Assembly (NCBI GenBank): GCA_013289955.1
Contig: JABCYZ010000046.1
Location: 1-32,862, forward strand
From: Acidobacteriota bacterium
GTDB taxonomy: Bacteria > Acidobacteriota > Terriglobia > Acidiferrales > UBA7541
DNA length: 32,862 nt
Reading direction: 5' to 3'
Shown here: positions 24,029 through 32,861 of the stretch, piece by piece
Numbering within the stretch: the stretch's first letter is position 1
How the letters are laid out: every line of letters starts with the position of its first letter
Program-made: the position numbers and the translations under genes
The notes under the pieces: generated by a model
Database searches by the model: none
What the model saw: only the letters and a program-made list of their open reading frames with translations
What the model was told of the DNA's origin: nothing

Positions 24029-25216
24029 ATGAGTGCGGGAAAAGGGTCGAATCTGGTGCGGTTGGCGATTGTGGCGGCGGTGATTATTGCCGGAGCGTAT
24101 TGGGCGGGAGGACGTTGGGGGCAACGACAGCCGAGGAAGGTGGAGGCTTTGCCGATGGCGGCTGGTGGGAGTGAAGTTGTTCAGGCAACTCAGGTTGCGG
24201 CGCGGGATGCGGCGCTGACGGACGATGAGTCGATCAACGTGCGGGTTTACCGGCAGGCCTCGGCGGCGGTCGCGAATATTCTTACCAAGGCCACGGAATA
24301 TGACTTTTTTATGGATCCAGTGCCCGTGGAAGGGGCGGGATCCGGATTCGTGATTGATTCGCGCGGGTACATTTTGACGAACTTCCACGTGGTGCAGGAG
24401 GCGCAGTCGATTGAGGTGGTGCTGGGAGACCGGACGCGTTATAGCGCAAAATTCATTGGAGCGGACCAGCGCAATGATGTGGCGATGATAAAGATTGAGC
24501 CCAAGGGCAAGACACTGGTGGCGCTGCCGCTGGGGGATTCGTCGAAACTGCAGGTGGGGCAGAAAGTTTTGGCGATCGGAAATCCGTTTGGGTTTCAAAG
24601 CACGCTGACGACGGGAGTGGTGAGCGCTTTGGGGCGGACCGTGCAAACAAGCCAGTCGACGTTTATCGACGAGGCAATACAAACGGATGCGGCGATCAAT
24701 CGGGGAAATTCGGGCGGGCCGTTGATCAATTCGCACGGCGAAGTGATCGGAATCAATTCGGCGATTTATACGCCGAGCGGCACGACGGCGGGGATCGGGT
24801 TTGCGATTCCAGTGAACACGGCGAAAAGGATTGCGCATGATTTGATGACGGAAGGCCGCGTGCGGCAGGCGTTTCTTGGGGCGCAGACTCTATCCGTGGG
24901 AGGGTGGCTCGCGGAAGCCCTCGATCTTCCGGTGCAAGAAGGATTGCTGATCGAAGAAGTAACGAAAGGCGGACCGGCGGCAGCGGCTGGGCTGCACGGC
25001 GGAGACCGCGCGGCAATGGCAGGGATGCAGCGCATTATCATCGGCGGGGATGTGATCGTGGCGATTGACGGGGAGAAAATTGCGAGTCAATCGGACATGA
25101 ATTTGGTTTTGAACAGGAAGCGGCCTGGGGATACGGTGAGCGTTAGCGTTTATCGAGGCGGGAAGAAGATTGATGTGCCGGTCAAATTGGGGGAACGGGC
25201 TGGGAATGGGAATTGA
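24029..25216 (+). CDS. HtrA/DegP-type serine protease with PDZ domain
   Basis: A periplasmic trypsin-fold protease for envelope protein quality control, 395 residues. One N-terminal membrane helix (about 10-28) probably anchors it. The catalytic triad is visible: H120 in LTNFHVV, D150 in RNDVAMIK and S228 in RGNSGGPL. A single PDZ domain covers about 290-390, with GLLIEEVTKGGPAAAAGL and GGDVIVAIDGEKI. A loop containing HGGDRAAMAGMQR inside the PDZ domain is longer than usual. ATG 24029 has GAGGAAGGA 8 nt upstream. It lies 185 nt after coaE, probably with its own promoter. One PDZ and a membrane anchor make it DegS/HtrA-like rather than classical two-PDZ DegP. Confidence 0.92.
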   Translation: MSAGKGSNLVRLAIVAAVIIAGAYWAGGRWGQRQPRKVEALPMAAGGSEVVQATQVAARDAALTDDESINVRVYRQASAAVANILTKATEYDFFMDPVPVEGAGSGFVIDSRGYILTNFHVVQEAQSIEVVLGDRTRYSAKFIGADQRNDVAMIKIEPKGKTLVALPLGDSSKLQVGQKVLAIGNPFGFQSTLTTGVVSALGRTVQTSQSTFIDEAIQTDAAINRGNSGGPLINSHGEVIGINSAIYTPSGTTAGIGFAIPVNTAKRIAHDLMTEGRVRQAFLGAQTLSVGGWLAEALDLPVQEGLLIEEVTKGGPAAAAGLHGGDRAAMAGMQRIIIGGDVIVAIDGEKIASQSDMNLVLNRKRPGDTVSVSVYRGGKKIDVPVKLGERAGNGN

Positions 25217-25350
25217 GGAATGGCAGCGGAAGAGGAAACGAAGCAGGGACCCCAGGGTGTAAAGATCCGATTTGCTGTGCGATAGGCGATAGTTTTAACG
25301 CGCAATCCGCGAACGGCGTTTGGGCTTTCCAGCTAGAGGAAAGCCAAGAC

Positions 25351-25371
25351 GGGCAAGTCCTTCCCCTACAG
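25351..25371 (+). repeat. dispersed repeat unit, copy 2
   Basis: A 21-nt unit starting GGGCAAG and ending CCCCTACAG, matching copy 1 (23922-23943) apart from the central 3-5 nt. It lies 134 nt after the protease stop, in a 163-nt gap with no gene. Confidence 0.4.
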
Positions 25372-25379
25372 GCAGATCT

Positions 25380-26180
25380 TCAGATTGAAAATTCGGCCCG
25401 AAGCTTTTGACGGTCTGATGCACTCAGGGAAAACCAGGATTCGGCAATGTCGCGGACGCGTTCTAGTTCGTGTTGCATTTCGGCGTGTTTGGATTCGAGG
25501 ACGGCGGCGCTGGCATCGTGCGGGACGTAGATGGGCGGAGCGAACAGGATCACGGCACGGGCGAAGGGGGCGGGCAGAAGGAAGTGATCCCAGGTTTTTT
25601 CGAAGGTTTTGCCGCGGCTAACGCCGATGTGGAAGACGAGGACGGGGCAGCCGGTTTTTCTGGCGAGCATGACGGGGCCGGGCTTGGCGACATAGCGGGG
25701 GCCGCGAGGTCCGTCGATCGTGAAGGCGCAATCGACGCCTTCTTCGAGCCGGCGAGCCATCACCGCCAGGCCGCGGAGGCCGCCGCGTGAGGAACTTCCC
25801 TGGGCCGTGCCAAAACCGAGCCATTCGATAACTTTGCGAGTCCACTGACCGTCGAAAGCCGTGGTGTTCATCACCACGACGCCATGATGGCGATGCCACC
25901 AAACAATCGGAATGATGACGCGGTGCCAGAAGGCCCAGATGCAGCGCTTGCCGGAAGCGTGGACGCGCTCGGCGTTTTGCCAGCCGAGGACTTCGAAACG
26001 CAACGTGGGGCCGAGAACGCGTATCACGCTGTAGACGGCGGCGGCGATAAAGGGGATCTGGATGCGGCGGGACCATGGCAGGTTGGGGAGACTCGTGTCG
26101 TAGTGAGCGCTGATGGACTCGGTGGGCGTTTTTTGCGCGGGATCGGCGGATGCGGCGCGGGTTGCGTCGGGGTCGGTCAT
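25380..26180 (-). CDS. DUF374-type lysophospholipid acyltransferase family protein
   Basis: A 266-residue protein of the DUF374 group of acyltransferases, likely bound to the inner membrane through a hydrophobic stretch (about 40-60). The family signature is clear: FWHR (84-87, with the catalytic-type His), GSSSRGG (128-134), DGPRGP (156-161) and KPGPVMLARKTGCPV. Proteins of this group are thought to acylate lipid A or other envelope lipids, but this one's acceptor is unknown. No ribosome site is visible before ATG 26180. The first 35 residues are Ala/Asp/Thr-rich and probably disordered. It is divergent from the FecR-like gene, with 87 nt between. Confidence 0.87.
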   Translation of the reverse strand: MTDPDATRAASADPAQKTPTESISAHYDTSLPNLPWSRRIQIPFIAAAVYSVIRVLGPTLRFEVLGWQNAERVHASGKRCIWAFWHRVIIPIVWWHRHHGVVVMNTTAFDGQWTRKVIEWLGFGTAQGSSSRGGLRGLAVMARRLEEGVDCAFTIDGPRGPRYVAKPGPVMLARKTGCPVLVFHIGVSRGKTFEKTWDHFLLPAPFARAVILFAPPIYVPHDASAAVLESKHAEMQHELERVRDIAESWFSLSASDRQKLRAEFSI

Positions 26181-26217
26181 GGTTTCAGGGCGCGCCTGCT
26201 CGGAAGGCGGCGTGACG

Positions 26218-26225
26218 TATAGTAT
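26218..26225. promoter_or_regulatory. TATAGTAT element between divergent genes
   Basis: TATAGTAT reads as a -10-like TATAGT on the plus strand and TATACT on the minus strand, in the 87-nt spacer between the acyltransferase and FecR-like genes. No good -35 was found on either strand, so divergent promoter use is only suggested. Confidence 0.3.
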
Positions 26226-26267
26226 AGGCGAGAGTTTCTTGCCCGGCTTGCCGGAGACGAAGTAAGA

Positions 26268-27281
26268 ATGAAGCTAAAAACCTATCTGCCTCGATTGGCG
26301 CGGCGCGCCCGGCTTTCGGCCGCGGTGTGCGGCATGGTTTGCGCGGGGCTTTTGGTTGCTGCAGCGGCTCCGGACCAGCCGGCGGGCGATGCCGTGGGCT
26401 TGATTGAAGGGCAAGACATTCGCGTGACGGGGCCGATGAGCGTCGAAGTGGTGGACGGGCAGACGAAGACGATTTTGCGGAGCGGGAGCGACGTGCAAGT
26501 GAAGTCCGGGCAGGCGCGGATTAGTCTCCAGGAGGGCGGACAGATTTCCATTTGCGGGCCGGCGCATTTCTCCGTGCTGAAATCGGCCGGAGCGCTGACC
26601 TTGGCGCTGGAGAGCGGAGCGATACACGCGCGCGTGGACCGGGAGCCGGCGCTCACGGTGTATACGGCGGAAATTCAAGCGCAGACAATGGCGATTGGCG
26701 ATGATCCGCGGGACGTGCTCGTGGGATTTGCAAGCCCGGGAATGATGTGCATTCACACCTATCGTGGAGCGCTGCGCGTGGAGCAACAGCTGAGCGGGCG
26801 GAGCGTGATCGTGCCGCAGGGTGTCGACGTGATGCTCGCGAACGGGCAAATCGAGGAGATGCGCACCGGGGCGGGTCAATGCAAGTGCGAATTGCAGATC
26901 GCGAAGATTCCGGCAGCGCCGGCCGGGGGCAGCGAAGCCGCTGCGAATTCGAACGATACGGCGGGCTCCGAAAAACCGGAGGCCAAGGAAGAGCCGATTT
27001 ATACGGTTATTATGCCGCCGCTCGAGTTTGATGCAAAGGCCAAGGTGCAGCCGGAACCGGACATGCGGTTGATGACGATCGTGCGTCGCGTGCGGGTGCG
27101 GCCAGCACTGGTGTTTCAGGGGCGGGTAGAAGGGGAGCCCGCGGCGACAAGTGCCGCAACCACGGCGGCGCCAAAGCCGCCGGTGGCAAGCGCTCCGGCA
27201 AAGAAGGCGGCACCCGCCGAGGGATCGGTGGTCGATCGCATGCGGTCGTTCTTCCGAAAGCTTTGGACGCGAGGCGGTTAG
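26268..27281 (+). CDS. secreted FecR-like domain protein
   Basis: A 337-residue exported protein. An Arg-rich start and hydrophobic segment (about 17-34) form a signal peptide with likely cleavage after AAAA. A beta-rich region (about 60-195) resembles the FecR domain: ILRSGSDVQVKSGQARISL, then GALTLALESGAIHARV, then IHTYRGALRVEQ. Two of its Cys (C96, C161) fall inside it, and a CKC lies just after. The C-terminal third is an Ala/Pro/Lys-rich linker ending in a basic amphipathic MRSFFRKLWTRGG. No FecI sigma factor or TonB receptor is nearby, so it is not a classical iron regulator. Function unknown. Confidence 0.72.
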   Translation: MKLKTYLPRLARRARLSAAVCGMVCAGLLVAAAAPDQPAGDAVGLIEGQDIRVTGPMSVEVVDGQTKTILRSGSDVQVKSGQARISLQEGGQISICGPAHFSVLKSAGALTLALESGAIHARVDREPALTVYTAEIQAQTMAIGDDPRDVLVGFASPGMMCIHTYRGALRVEQQLSGRSVIVPQGVDVMLANGQIEEMRTGAGQCKCELQIAKIPAAPAGGSEAAANSNDTAGSEKPEAKEEPIYTVIMPPLEFDAKAKVQPEPDMRLMTIVRRVRVRPALVFQGRVEGEPAATSAATTAAPKPPVASAPAKKAAPAEGSVVDRMRSFFRKLWTRGG

Positions 27282-27313
27282 GTACTCAAGCGGCTCCACG
27301 GTTAAAAAACTGG

Positions 27314-28225
27314 CTACAGGATTTTTTTGCCAAGGGCGGAGAGGACTAATTCTACGCCGAGAAGCGCGGTGCGGTTGTGCTCGTCGATGATGGGATTGAT
27401 TTCGACGACTTCGAGGGAGGCCATGGCTTCGGAGTCGGCGATCATTTCCATGGCGAGATGAGCTTCGCGGTAGGTGACGCCTCCGCGGACGGGCGTGCCC
27501 ACGCCGGGAGCGTCGCTGGGGTCGACGAAATCCATATCCAGGCTTACGGCGATGCCTGCCGTGTCGTCCAGGGCGTATTTGAGGGCGTCGGACATGACTT
27601 CGCGCATGCCGCGCTCGTCAATGTCCCGCATGGTGAAGACGTGGATGCCGGATTTTTTTACGATTTTCCTTTCCTGGGCGTCGAGGTCGCGTGCGCCGAC
27701 GATGACGATGTTGCCGGGCTCAGCCTTGGGCTTGAAGCCCATGAGATCCACAAGTTCGGGCGCGCCGTAACCCATGATGGCGGCGAGCGGCATGCCGTGG
27801 ACGTTGCCTGAAGGCGAAGAGTCGGGCGTATTCATGTCTCCGTGGGCATCAAGCCACAGGTAGCCGATTTGTTTTTTTTCTTTGCGGAAATGCGAGGCAA
27901 CGCCGGCGGCGACGCCAGCGGCGATCGAATGGTCGCCGCCGAGGACGAGCGGGAGGAAACCTTCGCCGAGCGATTTCTCGACGGTGGTGGCGAGATCCTT
28001 GCAGGTCTCGGTGATTTCCTGGAGATATTTGGCTCGTTTTTCGCCGATTTGCATTTCTTCGGGTTGTTTGACTTCGAGATTGCCGATGTCTTCGACGGTG
28101 TGGCCGAGCTGCTTGATGCGCGCTTGCAGGCCCGCGCCGCGAAGGGCGGAAGGACCCATGTCGACGCCGCGGCGGCTTTGGCCGAGGTCCATGGGAACGC
28201 CGATGATGCGAACCTTTTGAGGCAT
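27314..28225 (-). CDS. rocF: arginase
   Basis: Arginase hydrolyses L-arginine to ornithine and urea using two Mn ions. The 303-residue length is typical. All metal-ligand motifs are visible: H99 in GGDHS, D126-x-H128-x-D130 in DAHGD, and D230-x-D232 in SLDMDFVDP. The substrate region SPSGNVHGMPLA (137-148) favours arginase over agmatinase, as does the C-terminal EINPIIDEHNRTA. ATG 28225 has GGAG 7 nt upstream. It lies 142 nt downstream of asnS on the same strand and could share its transcript. The gene converges with the FecR-like gene, 32 nt apart. Confidence 0.93.
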   Translation of the reverse strand: MPQKVRIIGVPMDLGQSRRGVDMGPSALRGAGLQARIKQLGHTVEDIGNLEVKQPEEMQIGEKRAKYLQEITETCKDLATTVEKSLGEGFLPLVLGGDHSIAAGVAAGVASHFRKEKKQIGYLWLDAHGDMNTPDSSPSGNVHGMPLAAIMGYGAPELVDLMGFKPKAEPGNIVIVGARDLDAQERKIVKKSGIHVFTMRDIDERGMREVMSDALKYALDDTAGIAVSLDMDFVDPSDAPGVGTPVRGGVTYREAHLAMEMIADSEAMASLEVVEINPIIDEHNRTALLGVELVLSALGKKIL

Positions 28226-28367
28226 GAGACTTCTCCGTGAAGCGACGACTCGCACCTTCCGAAAACGCGCAGAGAACTCCGCACGGATGGCAAGACGCGA
28301 AGCGCGCCCCAATCTTCCACCACAAATTAGAAATGCAAGTACAGCAGGTACTGCGAACTACCCCGCA

Positions 28368-29669
28368 CTAAGGATACACGCGGTAAATCATCCGGGGAAA
28401 GGGGATGACTTCGCGGATGTGCTCGGTGCCGCAAATCCAGGCGACGGTGCGCTCGAGGCCGAGACCGAAGCCGGAGTGGGGGACGCTGCCGTAGCGGCGG
28501 AGGTCGAGATACCACTCGAACGATTCTTGAGGCAGTTTGTGCTCGTGCAGACGCTTCAAAAGCAAATCGTAGTCATGGATACGCTGGCTGCCGCCGATGA
28601 TTTCGCCGTAGCCTTCGGGGGCAATCATGTCGAAGGCGAGAGCGAGGTCGGGGCGTTGCGGATCGGGCTGCATGTAAAAAGCCTTGATCTCCGCCGGGTA
28701 GCGGTGAATCAGGACGGGACGGTCGAATTCCTTCGAGATGAGCGTTTCTTCGTCGCCGCCGAAGTCGTCGCCGAATTTTGCCGGGTTGCCGCTTTTGTTC
28801 AAGACCGCGACGGCGTCTTCGTAGGAGATGCGCGGGAACGGCGGCTTGATGTTTTCGAGTTTGCTCACGTCGCGCTTGAGGGTTTCAAGTTCGCGCGATT
28901 TGTTTTTGACGACCCCTTGCACGATAGCGCTGACGAGGCCTTCGCCGAGCGTCATGATTTCGTCGAACTCCACGTAAGCAGCTTCGGGCTCAAGCATCCA
29001 GAATTCGGTGAGGTGGCGGCGCGTTTTGGATTTTTCGGCGCGGAAGGTGGGCCCGAAGGTATAGACCTTGCCCAGGGCCATGGCGATGGCTTCGGCATAG
29101 AGCTGGCCGCTCTGGGTCAGGTAGGCTTTTTGGTCGTCGATATAATTGACTTCGAAAAGCGTGGAAGTGCCTTCGCAGGCGGCAGGCGTGAACATCGGGG
29201 CGTCGGCAATGGTGTAGGCCTGGCTATCCATGAATTCGCGCGCGGCGCGGATGGCTTCGGCGCGAATGCGGAGAATGGCGGTCTGGCGCGGCGTGCGAAT
29301 CCAGAGATGGCGCTGATCGAGAAGAAAGTCAACGCCGTGCTCTTTGAGCTGGATCGGAAAGGGCGTGCTTTCAGGAACTTTCTGGACGATTTGGATTTTG
29401 CCGACGCCCATTTCGAAGCCGCCGGGGGCGCGCTGTTCGGCGCGGATTTTGCCGGTGACGATGACGCTCGATTCCTGCGTCAGGCCTTTCAAAGCTTCGA
29501 AGGCTTCGGGATTCTCCTTGAGAGCACAGACACCCTGGATGATGCCGGTGCCGTCGCGGAAAATGGGGAACATCAACTTGCCGGATTCGCGCAGGTTGTA
29601 GAGCCAACCGCGAATCGTGACTTCCTGCCCGTCGTACTTGCCTGCCTGGTCGATCGTGATGATGGTCAT
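28368..29669 (-). CDS. asnS: asparaginyl-tRNA synthetase
   Basis: A class IIb aminoacyl-tRNA synthetase that charges tRNA-Asn with asparagine, cytosolic. The 433 residues comprise an OB-fold anticodon-binding domain (about 16-100, TIRGWLYNLRESGK) and a catalytic domain. Motif 2 is FRAEKSKTRRHLTEFWMLE (209-227) and motif 3 is GFGLGLERTVAWICG (400-414). The end, REVIPFPRMIYRVYP, is characteristic of AsnRS rather than AspRS. A minus-strand ATG at 29669 starts the frame; no ribosome site is visible. Its presence suggests direct Asn-tRNA formation, not only the transamidation route. Confidence 0.95.
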   Translation of the reverse strand: MTIITIDQAGKYDGQEVTIRGWLYNLRESGKLMFPIFRDGTGIIQGVCALKENPEAFEALKGLTQESSVIVTGKIRAEQRAPGGFEMGVGKIQIVQKVPESTPFPIQLKEHGVDFLLDQRHLWIRTPRQTAILRIRAEAIRAAREFMDSQAYTIADAPMFTPAACEGTSTLFEVNYIDDQKAYLTQSGQLYAEAIAMALGKVYTFGPTFRAEKSKTRRHLTEFWMLEPEAAYVEFDEIMTLGEGLVSAIVQGVVKNKSRELETLKRDVSKLENIKPPFPRISYEDAVAVLNKSGNPAKFGDDFGGDEETLISKEFDRPVLIHRYPAEIKAFYMQPDPQRPDLALAFDMIAPEGYGEIIGGSQRIHDYDLLLKRLHEHKLPQESFEWYLDLRRYGSVPHSGFGLGLERTVAWICGTEHIREVIPFPRMIYRVYP

Positions 29670-29917
29670 AGTTCGGTTTCAAGACAGAAATTCAAACCAA
29701 CAGTTTACCAGAGAGAGCGGTTTCAGCCCGCAGCGAGAGGAGCCAAGACGTTCGGGGCTTTCAAGGAACCAGATCCAGAGGTGTGGATCCCGCAGGAGCT
29801 TCCACCGCGAAGAGCCTCCCACCCGTCTTCCCCGGTTGTCTGCGAAACAATGTCGGGGGGATTTCGATAGAATTCCACATAGAACCCATCAAGAGGGCGC
29901 GGTCAAATTCGGAGCGG

Positions 29918-30778
29918 CTAAGTCCACTCGCGCTCAAAGCGGTCCAGCGATTCGCTGGCAGCGGCCAGTTGTTCGGCAGTGGAAGGGGCATCGTGGCCGG
30001 CTTTTTCCTTTAGTTCGAGGGTGAGGGCGAGGTCCGGTTCGGCGGCGGTCTTCAGGATTTTGACGGCGGATTCCCAGTCGATAGAGCCGTCATAGGGCGG
30101 CAAGTGCTCGTCTTTATCGCCGTGATTGTCGTGGATATGGGCGGAGACGGCCAGTTCGCGCAAGGGAGCAAATGCTTTTTCTATGCGTTCGGCTTCGGGG
30201 CCATCGGCGAGGTGGGCATGACCAATATCGAAGTTGAAGCGCAAGCCGGTCAAGCGTGTTTCATCGACGAAGGCGCGGAGATACGCGGGATCGCCCATTT
30301 CGCTGGTGGTGTTTTCCACGGCGATGGTTACTCCGCGATGATGAGCGTGCAGAACAAGATGTTCGAGCGAGCTGAAGGCGGCGTCTCGCTTGCGCGGGTC
30401 CGCCGTTTCGCGCGGGCCCCCCATGTGGAGAATCAGGCGGGAATAGGGGAGGTCTTCGGCGACGTCGATCACGCGCTTCAATTCGTCCATGGCTTCGATG
30501 CGGCGGACGCGTTCGACTTCGGTGATCGAGAGCGGCGTGCCGCCTTCGCGAGTCGCGCTGAGGTCGCGGCTCGTGGGTGCATGGAGAGAAGCCAGCGCCA
30601 AACCATGCTGAGAGAGGGCGCCGGCGATGGACTGGATTTCCTGCCTGGTGGTGTAGTCGAAATGGCCGCGAGTGGCGAAAATTTCGAGGGCTTCGAAACT
30701 GGATTCGGCAATCTGGCCGAGAAGTTCGGTGGTCAACCTTCGCGATACGAACATATAGGTGGAGAGAATTCTTCGCAT
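29918..30778 (-). CDS. sugar phosphate isomerase/epimerase-like TIM-barrel protein
   Basis: A 286-residue protein of the xylose isomerase-like/AP endonuclease 2 superfamily. Candidate metal ligands sit where the family has them: E155 in IAVENTTSE, D184 and H187 in FDIGHAH, H214/H216 in AHIHDNHGDKDEH, and E255 in LTLELKE. The start RRILSTYMFVSRRLTTELL fits the first barrel strand and helix. ATG 30778 is preferred; a GTG four codons upstream is open, and GAGG lies very close to the ATG. Substrate unknown. It lies between ggt and asnS on the same strand, with 90 and 248 nt gaps, so it is probably not tightly co-transcribed. Confidence 0.85.
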   Translation of the reverse strand: MRRILSTYMFVSRRLTTELLGQIAESSFEALEIFATRGHFDYTTRQEIQSIAGALSQHGLALASLHAPTSRDLSATREGGTPLSITEVERVRRIEAMDELKRVIDVAEDLPYSRLILHMGGPRETADPRKRDAAFSSLEHLVLHAHHRGVTIAVENTTSEMGDPAYLRAFVDETRLTGLRFNFDIGHAHLADGPEAERIEKAFAPLRELAVSAHIHDNHGDKDEHLPPYDGSIDWESAVKILKTAAEPDLALTLELKEKAGHDAPSTAEQLAAASESLDRFEREWT

Positions 30779-30846
30779 AGCCTCGTTCACAGCGCTGTGA
30801 GATGAAAAGCCCTACGCTTGACTCCGCTCCGCCCAGGACAGATTCC

Positions 30847-30870
30847 GAGCGGCTGTAGAAAAAACCGCTC
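30847..30870. repeat. GAGCGG/CCGCTC hairpin at the ggt 3' end
   Basis: GAGCGG (30847-30852) pairs with CCGCTC (30865-30870) around a 12-nt loop. It overlaps the ggt stop codon. On the ggt strand the T-run lies in the loop, not after the stem, so this is not a standard terminator. Confidence 0.3.
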
Positions 30871-32665
30871 AGTAGCCGACAGCAACGCCATTGTCGCGCG
30901 GGTCGGCCGCGCCGAGGCGCTCGCCCGTTTTGGGATCTACGCCAATGGCATTGACCAGACCAATGTGCCCGCGGCGGCGCGTTTGGTAACCCTGGGCATT
31001 TAAAGCAGACTCCAGGCTTAAGGGAAAATCTTTTTCCATCAGGACCACGTCCGGAAGCCACTGGTGATGAAAGCGGGGCGCGTTGATTGCGGCCTGCGCA
31101 TCCATTCCGAGACGCATCCAGTTTAAAACGCTCAGGAGCGTAGCAGAAATAATCGTGGGCCCGCCGGGCGAACCAGTTACGAAGCTGAGTTTGCCGTCGC
31201 GCACGAGCAGGGTGGGCACCATCGAGCTGAGCGGGCGATGGCCGGGAGCGATAGCGTTGGCTTCGGATTGGATGAGGCCAAAGAGGGCGTTAGGGACACC
31301 GGGTTGCGTGGTGAAATCATCCATTTCGTCGTTGAGGAGAAAACCCGCGGTGGAAGTGACGTGCGAGCCGTAGCTGTTGTTGAGGGTGTAGGTGCTGGCG
31401 ACGGCGTTGCCGGCGTCATCGACGACGGAAAAATGCGTGGTGTGCGGGCCATCGTTCAAACTGATGGTCTGCGGGGCTACTTCACTCGAAGCAGAAACGC
31501 CGCAGACGTGCGGTGTTCCCGCTTTTACCTCTTTGCTGGAAGAAGCGTGCTCGGGATCGATGGTCGCGGCAAGTTCTTTGGCATAGCAATCGCTCGTGAG
31601 GCCCTCGACCGGCACTTTGGAGAAATCGGGGTCGGCCAGATAGGCGGCGCGGTCGGCAAAGACTCGACGCATCGTTTCCACAACCATGTGCACGCTTTGC
31701 GCGTCGTCCCAGCCCTTGAGCGGGACGCTCTGCAACATATTCATCGCTTCAACGATGGCCACGCCGCCGGAGCTGGGAGGAGGCGAGGTGATGACGTCCC
31801 ACTTGTGGTTGTCGAGTTCGTAGCTGGCTTCCAAGGCCCGGCGAGCTTTTGGCTGATATTGCGCGAGATCTTCGAGAGTGACCAGGCCGCCCATACGCTT
31901 CATGTCATCGACGATCATTTGCGCGGTTTCGCCGCGGTAGAATTCGGCGGCGCCGTTCTTTGCAATTCGCTTCAGAGACGCGGCAAGCTCCGGCTGCCTG
32001 AAGCTATCACCGGGACGGAACATTTTTCCGTCGTTCAAGAAGATGCGGCGGCTTACGGTGAATTCCTGGAGTTCGGGTCGTTCCCCGCTCAATTGGCGCG
32101 CAAGCTTTTCGCTGACGGGGAAACCTTCTTCGGCGAGGCGGATCGCCGGGGCCAGGACGTCGGCGAGCTTGAGCTTGCCGTAGGTTTTGAGGGCAAGTTC
32201 GAGACCGGCGACAGTGCCAGGAACCGCGACGGATTTGTAGCCGATGACGGAAAGCTCCTTGTCGAGCGTTCCATCAGGCTTGATATACATGTCGCGCGAG
32301 GCTTTGAGGGGAGCAACTTCGCGGTAGTCGAAGAAAGTGGTGCGGCCATCCGCGAGGCGAACGAGCATGAAACCGCCGCCGCCGATGTTACCCGCCGCCG
32401 GCTCGACAACCGCGAGGGCAAAAGCCACTGCCACGGCGCCATCGACGGCATTTCCCCCGCGTTTCAGAATCTCGATGCCGGCTTGGGAGCCCAACGCTTC
32501 ATCCGTGGCGACCATGCCGTGCGCTGCGCGAACAGCTTGCTGGGGCCAGGCGGCAGCCGACTGCGTGTGATCGCGATATTCCGCAGCGGCTTGAGCGCGC
32601 GCCAGAGGCGAAAGAAGCGACCATGCCCCCAGAGTGAGGACGAGGGCCGGTAGACAGGTTTTCAT
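30869..32665 (-). CDS. ggt: gamma-glutamyltransferase
   Basis: A periplasmic N-terminal-nucleophile hydrolase that cleaves or transfers the gamma-glutamyl group of glutathione and similar compounds. The 598 residues start with a signal peptide (about 1-26, ending ARAQA). The precursor would self-cleave before T409 in PHTTHFSVVDDAGN, giving large and small subunits; T409 is the nucleophile. R115 in DYREVAP matches the Arg that binds the substrate carboxylate. Other signatures are GGNAVDGAVA (70-79) and TGSPGGPTI (497-505). ATG 32665 is chosen because the signal peptide follows it directly; another ATG lies four codons upstream (32677). Neither has a strong ribosome site. Confidence 0.94.
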   Translation of the reverse strand: MKTCLPALVLTLGAWSLLSPLARAQAAAEYRDHTQSAAAWPQQAVRAAHGMVATDEALGSQAGIEILKRGGNAVDGAVAVAFALAVVEPAAGNIGGGGFMLVRLADGRTTFFDYREVAPLKASRDMYIKPDGTLDKELSVIGYKSVAVPGTVAGLELALKTYGKLKLADVLAPAIRLAEEGFPVSEKLARQLSGERPELQEFTVSRRIFLNDGKMFRPGDSFRQPELAASLKRIAKNGAAEFYRGETAQMIVDDMKRMGGLVTLEDLAQYQPKARRALEASYELDNHKWDVITSPPPSSGGVAIVEAMNMLQSVPLKGWDDAQSVHMVVETMRRVFADRAAYLADPDFSKVPVEGLTSDCYAKELAATIDPEHASSSKEVKAGTPHVCGVSASSEVAPQTISLNDGPHTTHFSVVDDAGNAVASTYTLNNSYGSHVTSTAGFLLNDEMDDFTTQPGVPNALFGLIQSEANAIAPGHRPLSSMVPTLLVRDGKLSFVTGSPGGPTIISATLLSVLNWMRLGMDAQAAINAPRFHHQWLPDVVLMEKDFPLSLESALNAQGYQTRRRGHIGLVNAIGVDPKTGERLGAADPRDNGVAVGY

Positions 32666-32714
32666 CGGAGACCCCATCAGAAGGAAAAGACACTAAGGGA
32701 TTCGAGGGAAAGCG

Positions 32715-32861
32715 TCAAGGCGGGTCTCTAAACGGCAGCAGTTTCGGAAGCTTAGCAGGGGGCAGTCTTAGACAGCCGGTTTCGCCGGGGATGACCAGCT
32801 GGAGCGGGCGCTCTTGGCGATCGCACCCTATTTTCGCTGCCCGAATTTGCCGGCCAGCGCG
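32715..32861 (-). CDS. possible C-terminal fragment of a further gene
   Basis: An open frame of 48 residues enters from the right edge on the minus strand and ends at 32715-32717. It contains RPLQLVIPGETGCLRL, which recalls the PLRLVVPG stretch near the end of molybdopterin oxidoreductases. The rest is Pro/Leu-rich and does not match that family's ending. A second minus-strand frame is also open here, so coding is uncertain. Confidence 0.25.
   Translation of the reverse strand, partial: RAGRQIRAAKIGCDRQERPLQLVIPGETGCLRLPPAKLPKLLPFRDPP

Noticed and set aside
26268..27281. FecI/FecR-type iron signalling
   Set aside because: The FecR-like protein has no adjacent ECF sigma or TonB receptor gene, and the sigma unit is 16 kb away with its own partners.
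29790..29830. T-box-like GGGTGGGA...GCGG on the minus strand upstream of asnS
   Set aside because: The similarity is partial, no antiterminator/terminator pair is visible, and T-boxes are not expected in this phylum.
28224..29870. Plus-strand open frame of 548 codons
   Set aside because: It lies antisense to asnS, whose motifs 2 and 3 are intact. The product has no recognisable domain.
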